Assembly: GCA_036702865.1 (NCBI GenBank)
Contig: DATNQD010000006.1
Coordinates: 1 to 64,000, forward strand
Direction: 5' to 3'
Length of the DNA stretch: 64,000 bases
Origin: Trichocoleus sp.
Lineage (GTDB): Bacteria > Cyanobacteriota > Cyanobacteriia > Elainellales > Elainellaceae
This document shows, piece after piece, positions 18,569 to 27,235 of the stretch (its first letter is position 1; every line of letters begins with the position of its first letter). The translations under genes and the position numbers were made by a program. The notes below the pieces were generated by a model. That model was not told where the DNA came from, made no database searches, and saw nothing but the letters and a program-made list of their open reading frames with translations.

Positions 18569-21385
18569 ATGTTAAAGAATCTGCTGGGCGACCCCAACGC
18601 ACGTAAGTTAAAGAGATATCGAAACGACATCGTCGAGATCAATCTGCTTGAGGAAGAAATTCAAGCCCTCTCAGATGAACAGCTCACCGGGAAAACGGCT
18701 GAGTTTAAGCAGCGTCTTGAGAAAGGCGAATCGCTCGATGATTTGCTTCCTGAAGCCTTTGCCGTCGTGCGGGAGGCAGGCAAACGAGTCCTGGGAATGC
18801 GCCACTTTGATGTGCAGTTGATCGGCGGAATGGTGCTGCACAACGGGCAGATTGCCGAAATGAAAACTGGGGAAGGCAAAACCCTCGTTTCAACCCTACC
18901 TGCTTATCTCAATGCTTTGACCGGAAAGGGCGTTCACATCGTTACCGTGAATGACTATCTGGCGCGGCGCGACGCGGAATGGATGGGGCAGGTTCACCGT
19001 TTTCTGGGGCTGAGTGTCGGTTTGATTCAGAGCAGCATGACTCAGATCGATCGCCGCCGGAACTACAACTGCGATATCACCTATGCGACGAATAGCGAAC
19101 TCGGCTTCGACTATCTGCGCGACAATATGGCAACCTCGATCGAGGATGTGGTGCAGCGTGAGTTTAACTTCTGCATTATTGACGAAGTAGATTCTGTCCT
19201 GGTGGATGAAGCCCGTACCCCGCTAATTATTTCGGGTCAGGTAGAACGACCCAGTGAGAAGTATGTGCGTGCGGCTCAGGTGGCGGCTGCCTTGACTCGC
19301 AAAGAGACTGAGGAAGACCCCAACGGGCATTACGAGGTGGATGAGAAGCAGCGTAATGTCATTTTGGCAGATGAAGGATTTATCGCTTCTGAGCAACTGC
19401 TCGGTGTGCAAGATTTGTTTGACCCAAAAGACCCCTGGGCGCACTACATCTTCAACGCAATTAAAGCGAAAGAACTTTTTATTAAGAACGTTAACTATAT
19501 TGTCCGGGGCGATGAAGTCGTCATAGTTGATGAGTTTACCGGACGGGTGCTGCCTGGTCGTCGTTGGAGTGATGGCTTGCACCAGGCGATCGAAGCCAAA
19601 GAAAATGTCGAAATTCAGCCAGAAACCCAAACGCTGGCAACGATTACTTATCAAAACTTCTTCCTGCTCTATCCCAAGCTGGGCGGCATGACCGGAACTG
19701 CCAAAACAGAAGAGGCAGAGTTTGAGAAGATCTACAACCTGGAAGTGACGATTATCCCAACGAACCGGATAACTGGACGGCGAGACGTACCGGATGTAGT
19801 CTACAAAACTGAAGCGGCGAAGTGGAATGCGATCGCTCAGGAATGCGCCGAGTTTCACGAAAAAGGTCGTCCGGTTTTGGTGGGAACAACCAGCGTTGAG
19901 AAATCAGAGGTGCTATCGCGGCTGTTGAATGAACTCCAGGTGCCGCACAATCTGCTGAACGCAAAGCCAGAAAACGTGGAGCGGGAATCAGAAATCATCG
20001 CGCAAGCTGGACGCAAAGGAGCCGTGACGATCGCCACGAACATGGCAGGACGCGGAACCGATATTATTTTGGGCGGTAATGCTGACTACATGGCAAGGCT
20101 GAAGCTGCGTGAGTATTTTATGCCTCGCGTGGTGCAACCGGAAGACGAAGGCGGCTTTGCAGTTACCAATGTGATGCATGGCGATAGTCGCTCTGGGGGG
20201 CAGGGCTTTGGTCAGCCGACGAAGAAGGTGAAAACCTGGAAGGCGTCTCCTCAGATCTATCCGACTGCTCTTTCTAAGGAAACCGAAAAGCTGCTAAAAG
20301 AAGCGGTTGAATTCTCTGTACAGCAATATGGCGAACGATCGGTTCCTGAACTTCAGGCAGAAGATATTGTGGCGGTTGCTTCCGAGAAAGCGCCAACCGA
20401 TGATGCAGCAATTCTGCGACTGCGCGAAGTCTATAACCTGATTCGCAAAGAGTACGAAACCTTTACTCAGGCAGAACATGATGAAGTCGTTGGGTTGGGC
20501 GGCTTGCATGTTATCGGTACAGAAAGACATGAATCTCGCCGAATTGATAACCAGCTTCGCGGACGTGCCGGACGGCAGGGTGACCCTGGTTCGACTCGCT
20601 TCTTCCTCAGTTTGGAAGATAACCTGCTGCGGATTTTTGGCGGCGATCGAGTGGCAGGCTTGATGAATGCCTTCCGGGTTGAAGAGGATATGCCCATTGA
20701 GTCGGGAATGTTAACCCGATCGCTCGAAGGTGCACAGAAAAAGGTGGAAACCTACTACTACGACATCCGGAAGCAGGTGTTTGAGTATGACGAGGTGATG
20801 AACAACCAGCGTCGTGCCATCTATGCCGAGCGGCGACGGGTGTTAGAAGGGGAAGACCTGAAAGAGCAGGTGATTAAGTACGTGGAGCGGACGATGGATG
20901 ACATCGTTGATGCTTACATTAACCCTGACTTGCCACCGGAAGAGTGGGAGATTGATAAGGTCGTGGAAAAGGTGAAGGAATTCATCTATCTGCTACAAGA
21001 CCTGGAGCCCCAACAGCTTGCCGACCTTAGCGTTACCGAAATTAAGACATTCCTGCATGAGCAAGCTCGGATTGCCTACGACCTGAAAGAGGCACAGGTT
21101 GACCAGCTCAAACCGGGGCTGATGCGGCAGGCAGAACGGTTCTTTATCTTGCAGCAAATTGATACCCTCTGGCGCGAACACCTCCAGCAAATGGAGGCTC
21201 TGCGAGAGGCGATCGGTCTACGCGGATATGGTCAGCGTGATCCGCTGATTGAATATAAGAGCGAGGGCTATGAGATGTTCCTGGAAATGATGACGAACAT
21301 CCGCCGCAATGTGGTTTACTCGCTGTTCCAGTTCCAGCCACAGCCTGCCGAACCCGTTTCGCAAGCGCCATCAGAATTGGTCTAA
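18569..21385 (+). CDS. secA: Preprotein translocase ATPase SecA
   Basis: Motor of the Sec pathway, driving unfolded preproteins through SecYEG into the periplasm and thylakoid lumen; 938 aa. The DEAD motor 1 Walker A is [13 protein letters not shown] and the DEVD box is in [21 protein letters not shown]. The preprotein cross-linking domain has an insert of about 60 residues ([20 protein letters not shown] onward), typical of cyanobacterial and chloroplast SecA. Motor 2 has [20 protein letters not shown]. The C-terminus ends [15 protein letters not shown] and lacks the zinc-binding SEC-C tail found in enterobacteria, as expected for the lineage. A strong terminator follows. Confidence 0.97.
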   Translation: MLKNLLGDPNARKLKRYRNDIVEINLLEEEIQALSDEQLTGKTAEFKQRLEKGESLDDLLPEAFAVVREAGKRVLGMRHFDVQLIGGMVLHNGQIAEMKTGEGKTLVSTLPAYLNALTGKGVHIVTVNDYLARRDAEWMGQVHRFLGLSVGLIQSSMTQIDRRRNYNCDITYATNSELGFDYLRDNMATSIEDVVQREFNFCIIDEVDSVLVDEARTPLIISGQVERPSEKYVRAAQVAAALTRKETEEDPNGHYEVDEKQRNVILADEGFIASEQLLGVQDLFDPKDPWAHYIFNAIKAKELFIKNVNYIVRGDEVVIVDEFTGRVLPGRRWSDGLHQAIEAKENVEIQPETQTLATITYQNFFLLYPKLGGMTGTAKTEEAEFEKIYNLEVTIIPTNRITGRRDVPDVVYKTEAAKWNAIAQECAEFHEKGRPVLVGTTSVEKSEVLSRLLNELQVPHNLLNAKPENVERESEIIAQAGRKGAVTIATNMAGRGTDIILGGNADYMARLKLREYFMPRVVQPEDEGGFAVTNVMHGDSRSGGQGFGQPTKKVKTWKASPQIYPTALSKETEKLLKEAVEFSVQQYGERSVPELQAEDIVAVASEKAPTDDAAILRLREVYNLIRKEYETFTQAEHDEVVGLGGLHVIGTERHESRRIDNQLRGRAGRQGDPGSTRFFLSLEDNLLRIFGGDRVAGLMNAFRVEEDMPIESGMLTRSLEGAQKKVETYYYDIRKQVFEYDEVMNNQRRAIYAERRRVLEGEDLKEQVIKYVERTMDDIVDAYINPDLPPEEWEIDKVVEKVKEFIYLLQDLEPQQLADLSVTEIKTFLHEQARIAYDLKEAQVDQLKPGLMRQAERFFILQQIDTLWREHLQQMEALREAIGLRGYGQRDPLIEYKSEGYEMFLEMMTNIRRNVVYSLFQFQPQPAEPVSQAPSELV

Positions 21386-21416
21386 TTTGAGTTCAATTCA
21401 CTCACAAACTCTCAAG

Positions 21417-21443
21417 GGGTAGGCGTTTTGTCTGCCCTTTTTT
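21417..21443 (+). terminator. secA terminator
   Basis: A 6-bp stem GGGTAG/CTGCCC with one G-T pair and a 9-nt loop, followed by six T, 32 bp after the secA stop codon. Confidence 0.75.
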
Positions 21444-21495
21444 GCTGCCTGGTTGAGAGAAGTTGCAGGAACATCAATTTAGAGATTTCCAGGCA

Positions 21496-22176
21496 CTAGA
21501 GTTCGGATTGACGAAACTCAAACTCGCCACACCAGCCAATTTCTGGAACAAGCTTGGGGAAAGGAGGTTCAGTTTCGAGCGGAACCAATTGAATAATGTA
21601 GCCGATGTCAGCACAGCCAGGACGGTTTGTCTGATACCACTGTCTCAGCTCCTCGTTCTCCTGCAAATCTCCCTTCTCATCGTATTCTTCAAGCAATAGC
21701 TGCACAGACATGCTGGAAAAGTAAGCATATACTTGCACTAAGTACTCTCCCGGTGGAACTTCGATCGCCTGAAAGAATTGATAGTGTGGATCAGGAGGAT
21801 TTCCCGAAATTGCATAAGCGAAATCTTCTCCATCACCGCCACCGCAAAGAATGATGAATTGACCACAAGGGATGTTTAACTTCCAGGAAAGATGCCCAAT
21901 CCAGTCTTGCTTTTCCTGTTCTGTTAAGTCACCTAAAACAACAACCGTATTATTATCCAGCGCACAATCGCCATCAAAAAACAGAGGAATACAAACTCCC
22001 CGTCTCAGGAGTGCTTCTATTTGTTGTTCATCTGATTGGCTTAAAGCATCAGAAATCTCTTCTGGCTGAAGCCCGCTACCGCCCAGACTTGCCGATGTGA
22101 GTACATAATAGTGACCATCACAGAAGAACGCTGTTGATAGAGGAATTGATTGGCGTGGCTCTAAAATTTCGGGCAT
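21496..22176 (-). CDS. Conserved cyanobacterial protein, unknown
   Basis: 226-aa soluble protein without a signal peptide or membrane segment. It is acidic, with visible blocks such as DGDCALDNNTVVVLGDLTEQ, KLNIPCGQFIILCGGG and PPGEYLVQVYAYFSSMSVQ, the last suggesting a beta-sandwich. It reads like a type I have seen as hypothetical proteins of filamentous cyanobacteria, but I cannot name the family. It lies 52 bp downstream of the Rieske oxygenase gene on the same strand and could be co-transcribed. Confidence 0.6.
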   Translation of the reverse strand: MPEILEPRQSIPLSTAFFCDGHYYVLTSASLGGSGLQPEEISDALSQSDEQQIEALLRRGVCIPLFFDGDCALDNNTVVVLGDLTEQEKQDWIGHLSWKLNIPCGQFIILCGGGDGEDFAYAISGNPPDPHYQFFQAIEVPPGEYLVQVYAYFSSMSVQLLLEEYDEKGDLQENEELRQWYQTNRPGCADIGYIIQLVPLETEPPFPKLVPEIGWCGEFEFRQSEL

Positions 22177-22228
22177 CTTTCTATTCGGATTTTTATCCAG
22201 GCAACATCCAAAGTATCTTTTATCTTCC

Positions 22229-23551
22229 TTATCGGTTGGCGTGAATATAGTCTACAAAGTAGAACTTGGGTTCCAACCAGTACTTCAGACCTGCATAAAT
22301 CGCTAATCCAAGTAGTGCGGTTAGAACTAAAGGCAAACTAATCAAGATGCGAAATCGATCGGGCATTACAGCCGCTACTGACAATGCAACAAAGAAATAG
22401 CCAAGTAATCCTATCTGTAAACGATGCACATTTTTGAGTGCTTGACGGCAACTGCCGCAAATTGTCGTGTGTTGATGGTAGCGATCGAGCAACTGTTGGC
22501 GATCGAGCAATGGCAATTCGATTGAGGGATTGATTCCTCCCCAGGGCAATTGTCCGTGACAATGTTGATCGACCCACCGACGAAATTCAATTACCATTCG
22601 ATCGGCACTCGTTGGCAGCTTATAGGCAGTCTTCCAACTTTCAGTTTGCGATCGTTGTTGCAAATCGCGTTCTTGATAATGCAGCAGAATCATGTCGCCA
22701 TCCAGAACTGAATTACGCACAGTGACATGGCTCCACCAGCGCGGTGTCCAGCGGTGTAGCTGTTTAGCAAAATTACGTGGGAATTGAGCCACAATTCTGG
22801 ACTTGCCCGGAGAAACCGGAATGCAATAGGTCACCAGCCCAACTCGCCGATCGCCTCCAAAACGCATTGCATACTCCAAATGGCAGGGAGGATGAAACGT
22901 AATCTGTGTCTCAAACCGACCTTCAGTTTCGGCTTCTATACAATCTTGAGTGGATTTCACAATCTTGATAGGAAGTGGTTTGGCATTATTGCGGTTGCCC
23001 TGCACGCCATGATGAGCAAACGGAACGTGGGAGGGATCGGCAACGTTTTCAACGAGAGTTTGCCAGTCATATTCCAGGTCACGCACCATTGATGACCAGA
23101 CAAACCCAAGATTGGCATCGACCTGAGGTGAAAGCGGCAAGGGACGAGAGGGAGCGATCGACGCAGAGGCAGCATCAGGCCAGACCCAAAGTAAATCATT
23201 GGCTTCTTGAGTGGGCAGAGCCGTTGCACAATAATGATCGCGATTTTTTGCAATCAGATTGGGATCTTCTGCTTGAGGAACATGGGTACAAGCTCCCTGA
23301 GCATCGAATTGCCAACCATGATAACTGCACACCAAATGCCCAGTTTTTTCATCCACTCGTCCTTCGCTCAACGGCGCTAAACGATGGGGACATTGATCCA
23401 GAAAAACGCAATACTGATTTGAAAAGCGAGGCTTCCACACAACGAACCGCTGACCCAGCAAAACGATCGATGTCGGACGATCAGGGTCGAGATCTTCGAT
23501 CGGTGAAATGGGATACCAATGTTGAAAAAAGTCGAACTTTAAATCTGTCAT
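22229..23551 (-). CDS. Rieske [2Fe-2S] oxygenase, pheophorbide a oxygenase-like
   Basis: Membrane-attached Rieske non-haem iron oxygenase of the PAO/Tic55/Lls1 group; 440 aa from ATG (MTDLKFDFFQHWYP). The Rieske centre is CPHRLAPL (Cys54, His56) and CSYHGW (Cys75, His78). The mononuclear iron site is in NVADPSHVPFAHHG. The C-terminal CXXC of this group is visible as ICGSC, followed by two membrane helices (GLLGYFFVALSVAAVM, LPLVLTALLGLAIYAGL). In plants PAO opens the chlorophyll macrocycle; in cyanobacteria substrates are mostly unknown. It lies immediately past the cassette-like array, and whether it belongs to it is unclear. Confidence 0.85.
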   Translation of the reverse strand: MTDLKFDFFQHWYPISPIEDLDPDRPTSIVLLGQRFVVWKPRFSNQYCVFLDQCPHRLAPLSEGRVDEKTGHLVCSYHGWQFDAQGACTHVPQAEDPNLIAKNRDHYCATALPTQEANDLLWVWPDAASASIAPSRPLPLSPQVDANLGFVWSSMVRDLEYDWQTLVENVADPSHVPFAHHGVQGNRNNAKPLPIKIVKSTQDCIEAETEGRFETQITFHPPCHLEYAMRFGGDRRVGLVTYCIPVSPGKSRIVAQFPRNFAKQLHRWTPRWWSHVTVRNSVLDGDMILLHYQERDLQQRSQTESWKTAYKLPTSADRMVIEFRRWVDQHCHGQLPWGGINPSIELPLLDRQQLLDRYHQHTTICGSCRQALKNVHRLQIGLLGYFFVALSVAAVMPDRFRILISLPLVLTALLGLAIYAGLKYWLEPKFYFVDYIHANR

Positions 23552-23572
23552 ATTAACTTGCCCAAAAGATTG

Positions 23573-23669
23573 GCTCAACAGTTAACTCCATAGCATAGGG
23601 CTCACGCTCACTGAACACAGTTTGCAACTTAACCAATATTTTGCGACGCTCCGGTGCAGCGGTTTATGC
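23573..23669 (-). repeat. Weak attC-like element (VOC unit to Rieske gene)
   Basis: On the minus strand the gap after the VOC gene contains GCATAAAC and, 97 nt away, GTTGAGC (fits GTTRRRY). An internal hairpin CGCT/AGCG lies between them. The outer ends do not pair well and inner boxes are not evident, so this is the poorest of the four junctions. It is listed for completeness because its position matches the spacing of the others. Confidence 0.2.
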
Positions 23670-23718
23670 GGTTGCAATCCATAGAAAGCCATACTTCAAA
23701 CAATGCCTGGAATGAATG

Positions 23719-24087
23719 CTAATCTTGCTGGGTCTCCTCAAAAAATGTGATAAGGTTGCCATCTTCGTCTACAACACCAAATTCACGGGTTCCCCAAGGC
23801 TTTTCCTGCAATAGTGCGTTGGGATGAATGACCCCCTTAGTTTGAAATTCAGCATGTAGTGCATCAATTCCTTTAACATTGATACGACATGCAGTGTTTT
23901 CGGCAATGTGTTTTTCTGAACATGCCCAAAAGTGAATTTGTACTGCATCCCGCTGAACGATACCGTAGACTGCCGGCTCTTCATAAATTTTGGTAAACCC
24001 AAACACAGAGCAATAGAACTGAATAGTCTTGGTAATATCGAGCGATGCCAAGATTGGGACAACCGAATTGAACACTGAATTACTCAT
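23719..24087 (-). CDS. VOC superfamily (glyoxalase/bleomycin-resistance-like) protein
   Basis: Single-domain vicinal-oxygen-chelate fold protein, 122 aa, the typical size for bleomycin-resistance/glyoxalase-like proteins that work as dimers. Visible are the first beta-alpha-beta unit (VVPILASLDITKTIQFYCSVFGF) and the C-terminal repeat ending EFGVVDEDGNLITFFEE, with the Glu that is the usual last metal or substrate residue. The sequence resembles BLMA-type binding proteins (VQIHFWACSEKHIAENTACRI), which sequester rather than modify ligands. The ligand is unknown. It forms one single-gene unit in the cassette-like array, and VOC proteins are common integron cargo. Confidence 0.75.
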   Translation of the reverse strand: MSNSVFNSVVPILASLDITKTIQFYCSVFGFTKIYEEPAVYGIVQRDAVQIHFWACSEKHIAENTACRINVKGIDALHAEFQTKGVIHPNALLQEKPWGTREFGVVDEDGNLITFFEETQQD

Positions 24088-24184
24088 TTCACCTTCTTTG
24101 TCTGCCCTTGCTCCAGCTTACAATCTGCCACGATCGCCATTACAGACAACCTCAAACTCCTGTCTCATAAATAGTTTTTAGATA

Positions 24185-24296
24185 GTTAAACCTTGAACGT
24201 CAACAAACGAGCTTGTCCCACTGAGAACTCACGGCTTCATAGTCGTTCCGGTTGAGCGGCAGCAGTTAATCGTCTCGTTCCAGGGCAGGTTTAGGC
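24185..24296 (-). repeat. attC-like imperfect palindrome (sucrose-phosphatase to VOC unit)
   Basis: Long-range inverted repeat of 112 bp. The outer arms TAAACCT (24187-24193) and AGGTTTA (24287-24293) are perfectly complementary. The inner arms GAACG (24195-24199) and CGTTC (24276-24280) pair after an asymmetric spacer (1 nt against 6 nt). Unequal spacers between two box pairs and a total length of 57-141 nt are the layout of integron attC sites. The left end GTTTAAC (minus strand) departs from GTTRRRY at one base. Confidence 0.4.
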
Positions 24297-24313
24297 TGCT
24301 GCAACCACAACTT

Positions 24314-25054
24314 CTATTCATGCATAATCTCGAAGTATTTTAGTCCTTCTATAATTCCTGCAGCATACTGGGCTTGAGCTAAGTACCGATCGCCCTCAAG
24401 ATTATCCTGATGCCATTGCAGCAATTCTCTGCGAGCATTCCCCACAATGATGCCAAGGGTGTTGGCTGTAAATAGGGCAATATCATTTCCAGAATCTCCA
24501 CAGACAACCGTTTGTTCAGCTGTAAATCCGAGCACTTGGCAGATGTAGGTAAGGGCACTTCCCTTATTAACCTTACGCTGCACAATATCAAGGTCATGGT
24601 CATTGCTATAAATGATCTCAGCTTCCATCTCTTTCGTAATGAGTTGAGCTTCCAGTTCTGGCAGAATAAATCTGTTTTCTGGGGTGAGAACAAAACTCAG
24701 TTTGAAGGGACGTTGTTCACTTTCAGGTTGAGGAATTAGCTGAGAAAATTGTTGGGCAAGTGCTGCAATCCCTGCTCGATTCCAGTTGGAGAATAGGATA
24801 GACCAAGCTTCATCTAATGCATCGCCTGGGTAATAAATTTCAGTTCCGACTGAAGCAATCAAGACATCAGGTTCTAGCAGCAAGGTTTGAGTCAATAATC
24901 GTTGGTAGGACTTCAACGATCGCCCAGTTGCATAGACTAATTTTGAGCCAGAGGTTTGGCGATGCGCTCTGAACCAAGTGTTTAGACGTTTTAGAGCGTC
25001 ATTGTCGCCAATTAAGGTGTTATCGAGATCAGTAACCAGCAGAAACTTTGACAC
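24314..25054 (-). CDS. Sucrose-6-phosphate phosphatase (stand-alone SPP, HAD family)
   Basis: Cytoplasmic phosphatase that hydrolyses sucrose-6-phosphate to sucrose; 246 aa, close to the stand-alone SPP of Synechocystis. HAD motif I is LLVTDLDNTLIGDN (nucleophile and acid Asp). Motif II is in LVYATGRSLKSY. Motif III lysine is in VQRKVNKGSALTYICQVLG. Motif IV is VCGDSGNDIALF. The GTG start (reading SKFLLVTDLD) is preferred over an upstream in-frame start because it matches the family N-terminus. No sucrose-phosphate synthase gene is nearby. It is flanked by attC-like elements, which is unusual for a metabolic gene of the host. Confidence 0.8.
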   Translation of the reverse strand: MSKFLLVTDLDNTLIGDNDALKRLNTWFRAHRQTSGSKLVYATGRSLKSYQRLLTQTLLLEPDVLIASVGTEIYYPGDALDEAWSILFSNWNRAGIAALAQQFSQLIPQPESEQRPFKLSFVLTPENRFILPELEAQLITKEMEAEIIYSNDHDLDIVQRKVNKGSALTYICQVLGFTAEQTVVCGDSGNDIALFTANTLGIIVGNARRELLQWHQDNLEGDRYLAQAQYAAGIIEGLKYFEIMHE

Positions 25055-25111
25055 AACTGCGATCGCCCTACCAATAATCCTAAAGTATCGTTCCAACAGA
25101 TAGCTTTGGCA

Positions 25112-25166
25112 GCCCAACGACCAAGCTCACCGAATGCAGATAACCTCTGGCAGCGACTTGTTATGC
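25112..25166 (-). repeat. attC-like element (Uma2 to sucrose-phosphatase)
   Basis: On the minus strand the element starts GCATAACAAGTCG and ends CTTGGTCGTTGGGC. GCATAAC and GTTGGGC are the right shape for attC inverse-core and core (RYYYAAC with two departures, and a perfect GTTRRRY). Inner boxes are weak: only CAAG/CTTG pairs. The sucrose-phosphatase unit would begin TTGGGCTGCC, and the next junction has a near complement (GCAGCCTAAAC), as expected for a cassette. Confidence 0.4.
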
Positions 25167-25257
25167 AGCGTTAACAACACCCGTTTATTCCAACGGCATA
25201 GCCAAAAACTCTGCTGGTAATAGTGTGGGGATTGCAGAAGCAGCAAAATAAAGGATC

Positions 25258-25839
25258 TTAAGATAAAAGCCTTTTGACAGACACTAAAACATCGGGAAAC
25301 GCTAGTGATGTAATCGTTTCTTCCGCAATAGTATATTCTTCAACATACCTATCCGTTTGAGGATTCCTGAACACAATCATCTGCTTAGCAGATAAGTCTA
25401 AAACCCAATATTCCTGAATCGCAGCCATTGCATAAATCGCAGCCTTGACCTCTAAGTCTTTCTTTATGCTTGTCTTGGCAACTTCTACAATCCAGAAAAT
25501 ATCTTGAGGATTAGGATGACGATCGTTATACGCTGATTCTGGAAGTCGAACAATTGCAATATCAGGTTCAGGTTCTGAATTGGCTAGGGTAATAGGACCA
25601 TTGAAGCGAACATCAGCTTTACCTGATAGCAACTCTTCTAAGTATTTCGCACCTCGTTTTGCTGTGGTGTAGTGAATTGGGGTTTCTGGACTCATCTCAA
25701 CAATTTCGCCTGCAAGCAATTCCACAGAGCGACCATGCAGAATGCCCGCTTCAATCATGCGATGATACTCCTCTACAGACCATTTAGCCAGCGTCTTCAT
25801 AGCAGAATTGCTCACATCTTTGTGATGAACCTGGTTCAA
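25258..25839 (-). CDS. Uma2 family (DUF820) PD-(D/E)XK nuclease-like protein
   Basis: 193-aa member of the large cyanobacterial Uma2/DUF820 family, related to restriction-like endonucleases, for which functions are mostly unknown. The nuclease core is visible: EPDIAIVR (Asp), then WIVEVAKTSIKKDLEVKAAIYAM (Glu and Lys), then IQEYWVLDL. The ATG at MNQVHHKD is used; a second ATG 39 bp on (MKTLAKWSVEEYHRM) is closer to the typical family start. It is a single-gene unit between two attC-like elements. Uma2 genes are multicopy and mobile in cyanobacteria. Confidence 0.85.
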   Translation of the reverse strand: MNQVHHKDVSNSAMKTLAKWSVEEYHRMIEAGILHGRSVELLAGEIVEMSPETPIHYTTAKRGAKYLEELLSGKADVRFNGPITLANSEPEPDIAIVRLPESAYNDRHPNPQDIFWIVEVAKTSIKKDLEVKAAIYAMAAIQEYWVLDLSAKQMIVFRNPQTDRYVEEYTIAEETITSLAFPDVLVSVKRLLS

Positions 25840-25972
25840 TTCTATAGTTTCCTGCCTGGGAGGTGCTCAATCAGCATCAAACTCTGAATCTTCTCCACCA
25901 AAAGCCTTAGATTCTTAGCTCTGAATGCTGAAAGATAGCCTAGATGCCCTGTCCTAATCAACTGATAAAATA

Positions 25973-26052
25973 GCCCAACGGTTCGGGTCAGCAGTTGCCG
26001 ATTTCTTTGCACCCAACTCAAGCGGACTAAGCAATTCGCCGAATTGTTATAC
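25973..26052 (-). repeat. attC-like element (nuclease unit to Uma2)
   Basis: Best attC-like junction, 80 bp. In plus-strand order: GCCCAAC, GG, TTCGG (25982-25986), then CCGAA (26039-26043), TT, GTTATAC. TTCGG and CCGAA pair exactly, with 2-nt spacers on both sides. The outer 7-mers pair at five of seven positions. The minus-strand core GTTGGGC fits GTTRRRY. The minus-strand ATAACAATTCGG at the other end resembles many published attC sites. It also contains a small internal palindrome CAATTCGGCGAATTG. Confidence 0.5.
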
Positions 26053-26084
26053 GGCGCTTTCATTGCGACCTCTTCTAATGGCAA

Positions 26085-27065
26085 CTAAAAGGGCGGCTCA
26101 TCATCTTCAGCAGCAAACGCTTTAGGTATTGCTCCTTGTGGTAGTGGTAGGTTTGTGACGACATAAAGATTCAGAATGTCTTGTCTATCCATGAAGAGGA
26201 TTTGACTACGTTTCGAGGCATCAAGCTTATTCCCAAGCCAGTTTCGCGCAGCTTTAGTGATTTCGCCACCAGCAACAATAAAGACATGATCCACAAGAAC
26301 TCGTTTTCCAATTTCAGGATCAAAAACCTCATGCCCCAGCATCATCGTGACTTGGTTGTGAATCTCAGCTACATTTGCATTACCCAATTTGGTAACACCC
26401 GAAGAATCAAGCTTATCTTTTTTTGCTTGGAGTCCAAAGTAGAGAACGTGTTGTGTTGGGAGGACAAATTTCATCCATACATCCTTACCATATTCAAGCG
26501 CTTTATCTTTATGCCCCGCTGCCGTAATCCGGTAATAACCCAACTGTCGCAATAACGGGAGCAAGACTTCTTCGATCAGTTCATCCTCAGAACATTTATC
26601 CAAGTAGTCAATAAGTTTTTCTCTTTTCTCAATCTCCTTAGGCGTGAACGGTCGGTGAGGATTAGGAGCCGTGGATATTGTTTTTGTCCCAACGTGACGT
26701 ATGTACAGTAGATCGTCCTCCCCATAGAAGGCTTCGTACCCCTCTCGCAATAGAGGTTTGTTCAGCACCTCAAGCGCGAGCGAACGATCTAGGTCGTCTT
26801 CCTCTGCATCGGATTTGTGCATCAACACTCGTAATACATGCACAAAGCGCTCTGGTAAGGCATAAGCGGTTGGTTGTGGCTCTTGAAGCAATTCCGATAG
26901 CCTTTCTGCAGTCCACCGCCAGCGAGTTGAACCGTCATGAACAAAGCCCAAGTCGCATTCCTCAAAAAATTGAGTGATATAACTACTAGAGCGATACGGA
27001 AAATATCGGACATCGCCTACTACCATTTCCGCTATCTCACGCAAGTTTCTGTCCTTGAATTTCAT
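26085..27065 (-). CDS. Two-domain PD-(D/E)XK nuclease, putative defence effector
   Basis: 326-aa protein, soluble. The N-terminal ~75 residues (EIAEMVVGDVRYFPYRSSSY, FFEECDLGFVHDGSTRWRW) look like the small N-terminal modules fused to abortive-infection and HEPN effectors; I cannot name the exact Pfam. The middle is helical and acidic. The C-terminal half is a restriction-endonuclease-like domain: helix ELIEEVLLPLLRQLGYY, then EYGKD (metal Asp), then VLYFGLQAKK (Q-X-K), followed by a Rossmann-like continuation VDHVFIVAGGEITKAARNWLG. The ATG at MKFKDRNL is preferred over a TTG 18 bp upstream. No methyltransferase or antitoxin is adjacent. Its flanks make it the first unit of the cassette-like array. 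A role in phage defence is inference. Confidence 0.65.
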   Translation of the reverse strand: MKFKDRNLREIAEMVVGDVRYFPYRSSSYITQFFEECDLGFVHDGSTRWRWTAERLSELLQEPQPTAYALPERFVHVLRVLMHKSDAEEDDLDRSLALEVLNKPLLREGYEAFYGEDDLLYIRHVGTKTISTAPNPHRPFTPKEIEKREKLIDYLDKCSEDELIEEVLLPLLRQLGYYRITAAGHKDKALEYGKDVWMKFVLPTQHVLYFGLQAKKDKLDSSGVTKLGNANVAEIHNQVTMMLGHEVFDPEIGKRVLVDHVFIVAGGEITKAARNWLGNKLDASKRSQILFMDRQDILNLYVVTNLPLPQGAIPKAFAAEDDEPPF

Positions 27066-27122
27066 GTCAATAATGTCGTTCAAAACATGCTGTATCTACT
27101 GAAGTTACTCTCAATCTAGAAT

Positions 27123-27134
27123 GCGCCGTATAAC
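27123..27134 (-). repeat. Cassette 5' boundary: inverted copy of the nuclease unit's attC-like end
   Basis: On the minus strand GTTATACGGCGC lies about 58 bp upstream of the nuclease ATG. Its exact reverse complement, 12 of 12 bases, lies at 26046-26057 just past the nuclease stop, inside the attC-like element. In an integrated gene cassette the first bases of the cassette complete the attC of the circular form, so this match is expected there and otherwise unexplained. Confidence 0.45.
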
Positions 27135-27194
27135 TTCTTTTTAGACAGAAAGTTTCTGCATATCCACTCTAGATTGGGTGGATGGCTAGATGGC

Positions 27195-27235
27195 TTCCTC
27201 AGATCATTCCAAACTAGGTGGATCTGAGGAATTTT
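27195..27235 (+). terminator. Hairpin with T run between recombinase relic and first unit
   Basis: A perfect 11-bp inverted repeat, TTCCTCAGATC and GATCTGAGGAA with a 15-nt loop, is followed by TTTT. It has terminator form for plus-strand transcripts and lies upstream of the recombinase relic, so it would shield it from read-through. Confidence 0.45.

Noticed and set aside
25842-26084. 80-codon open frame on the minus strand between the nuclease and Uma2 genes
   Set aside because: It runs through the attC-like element and has no family resemblance; frames of this kind arise from such palindromes.
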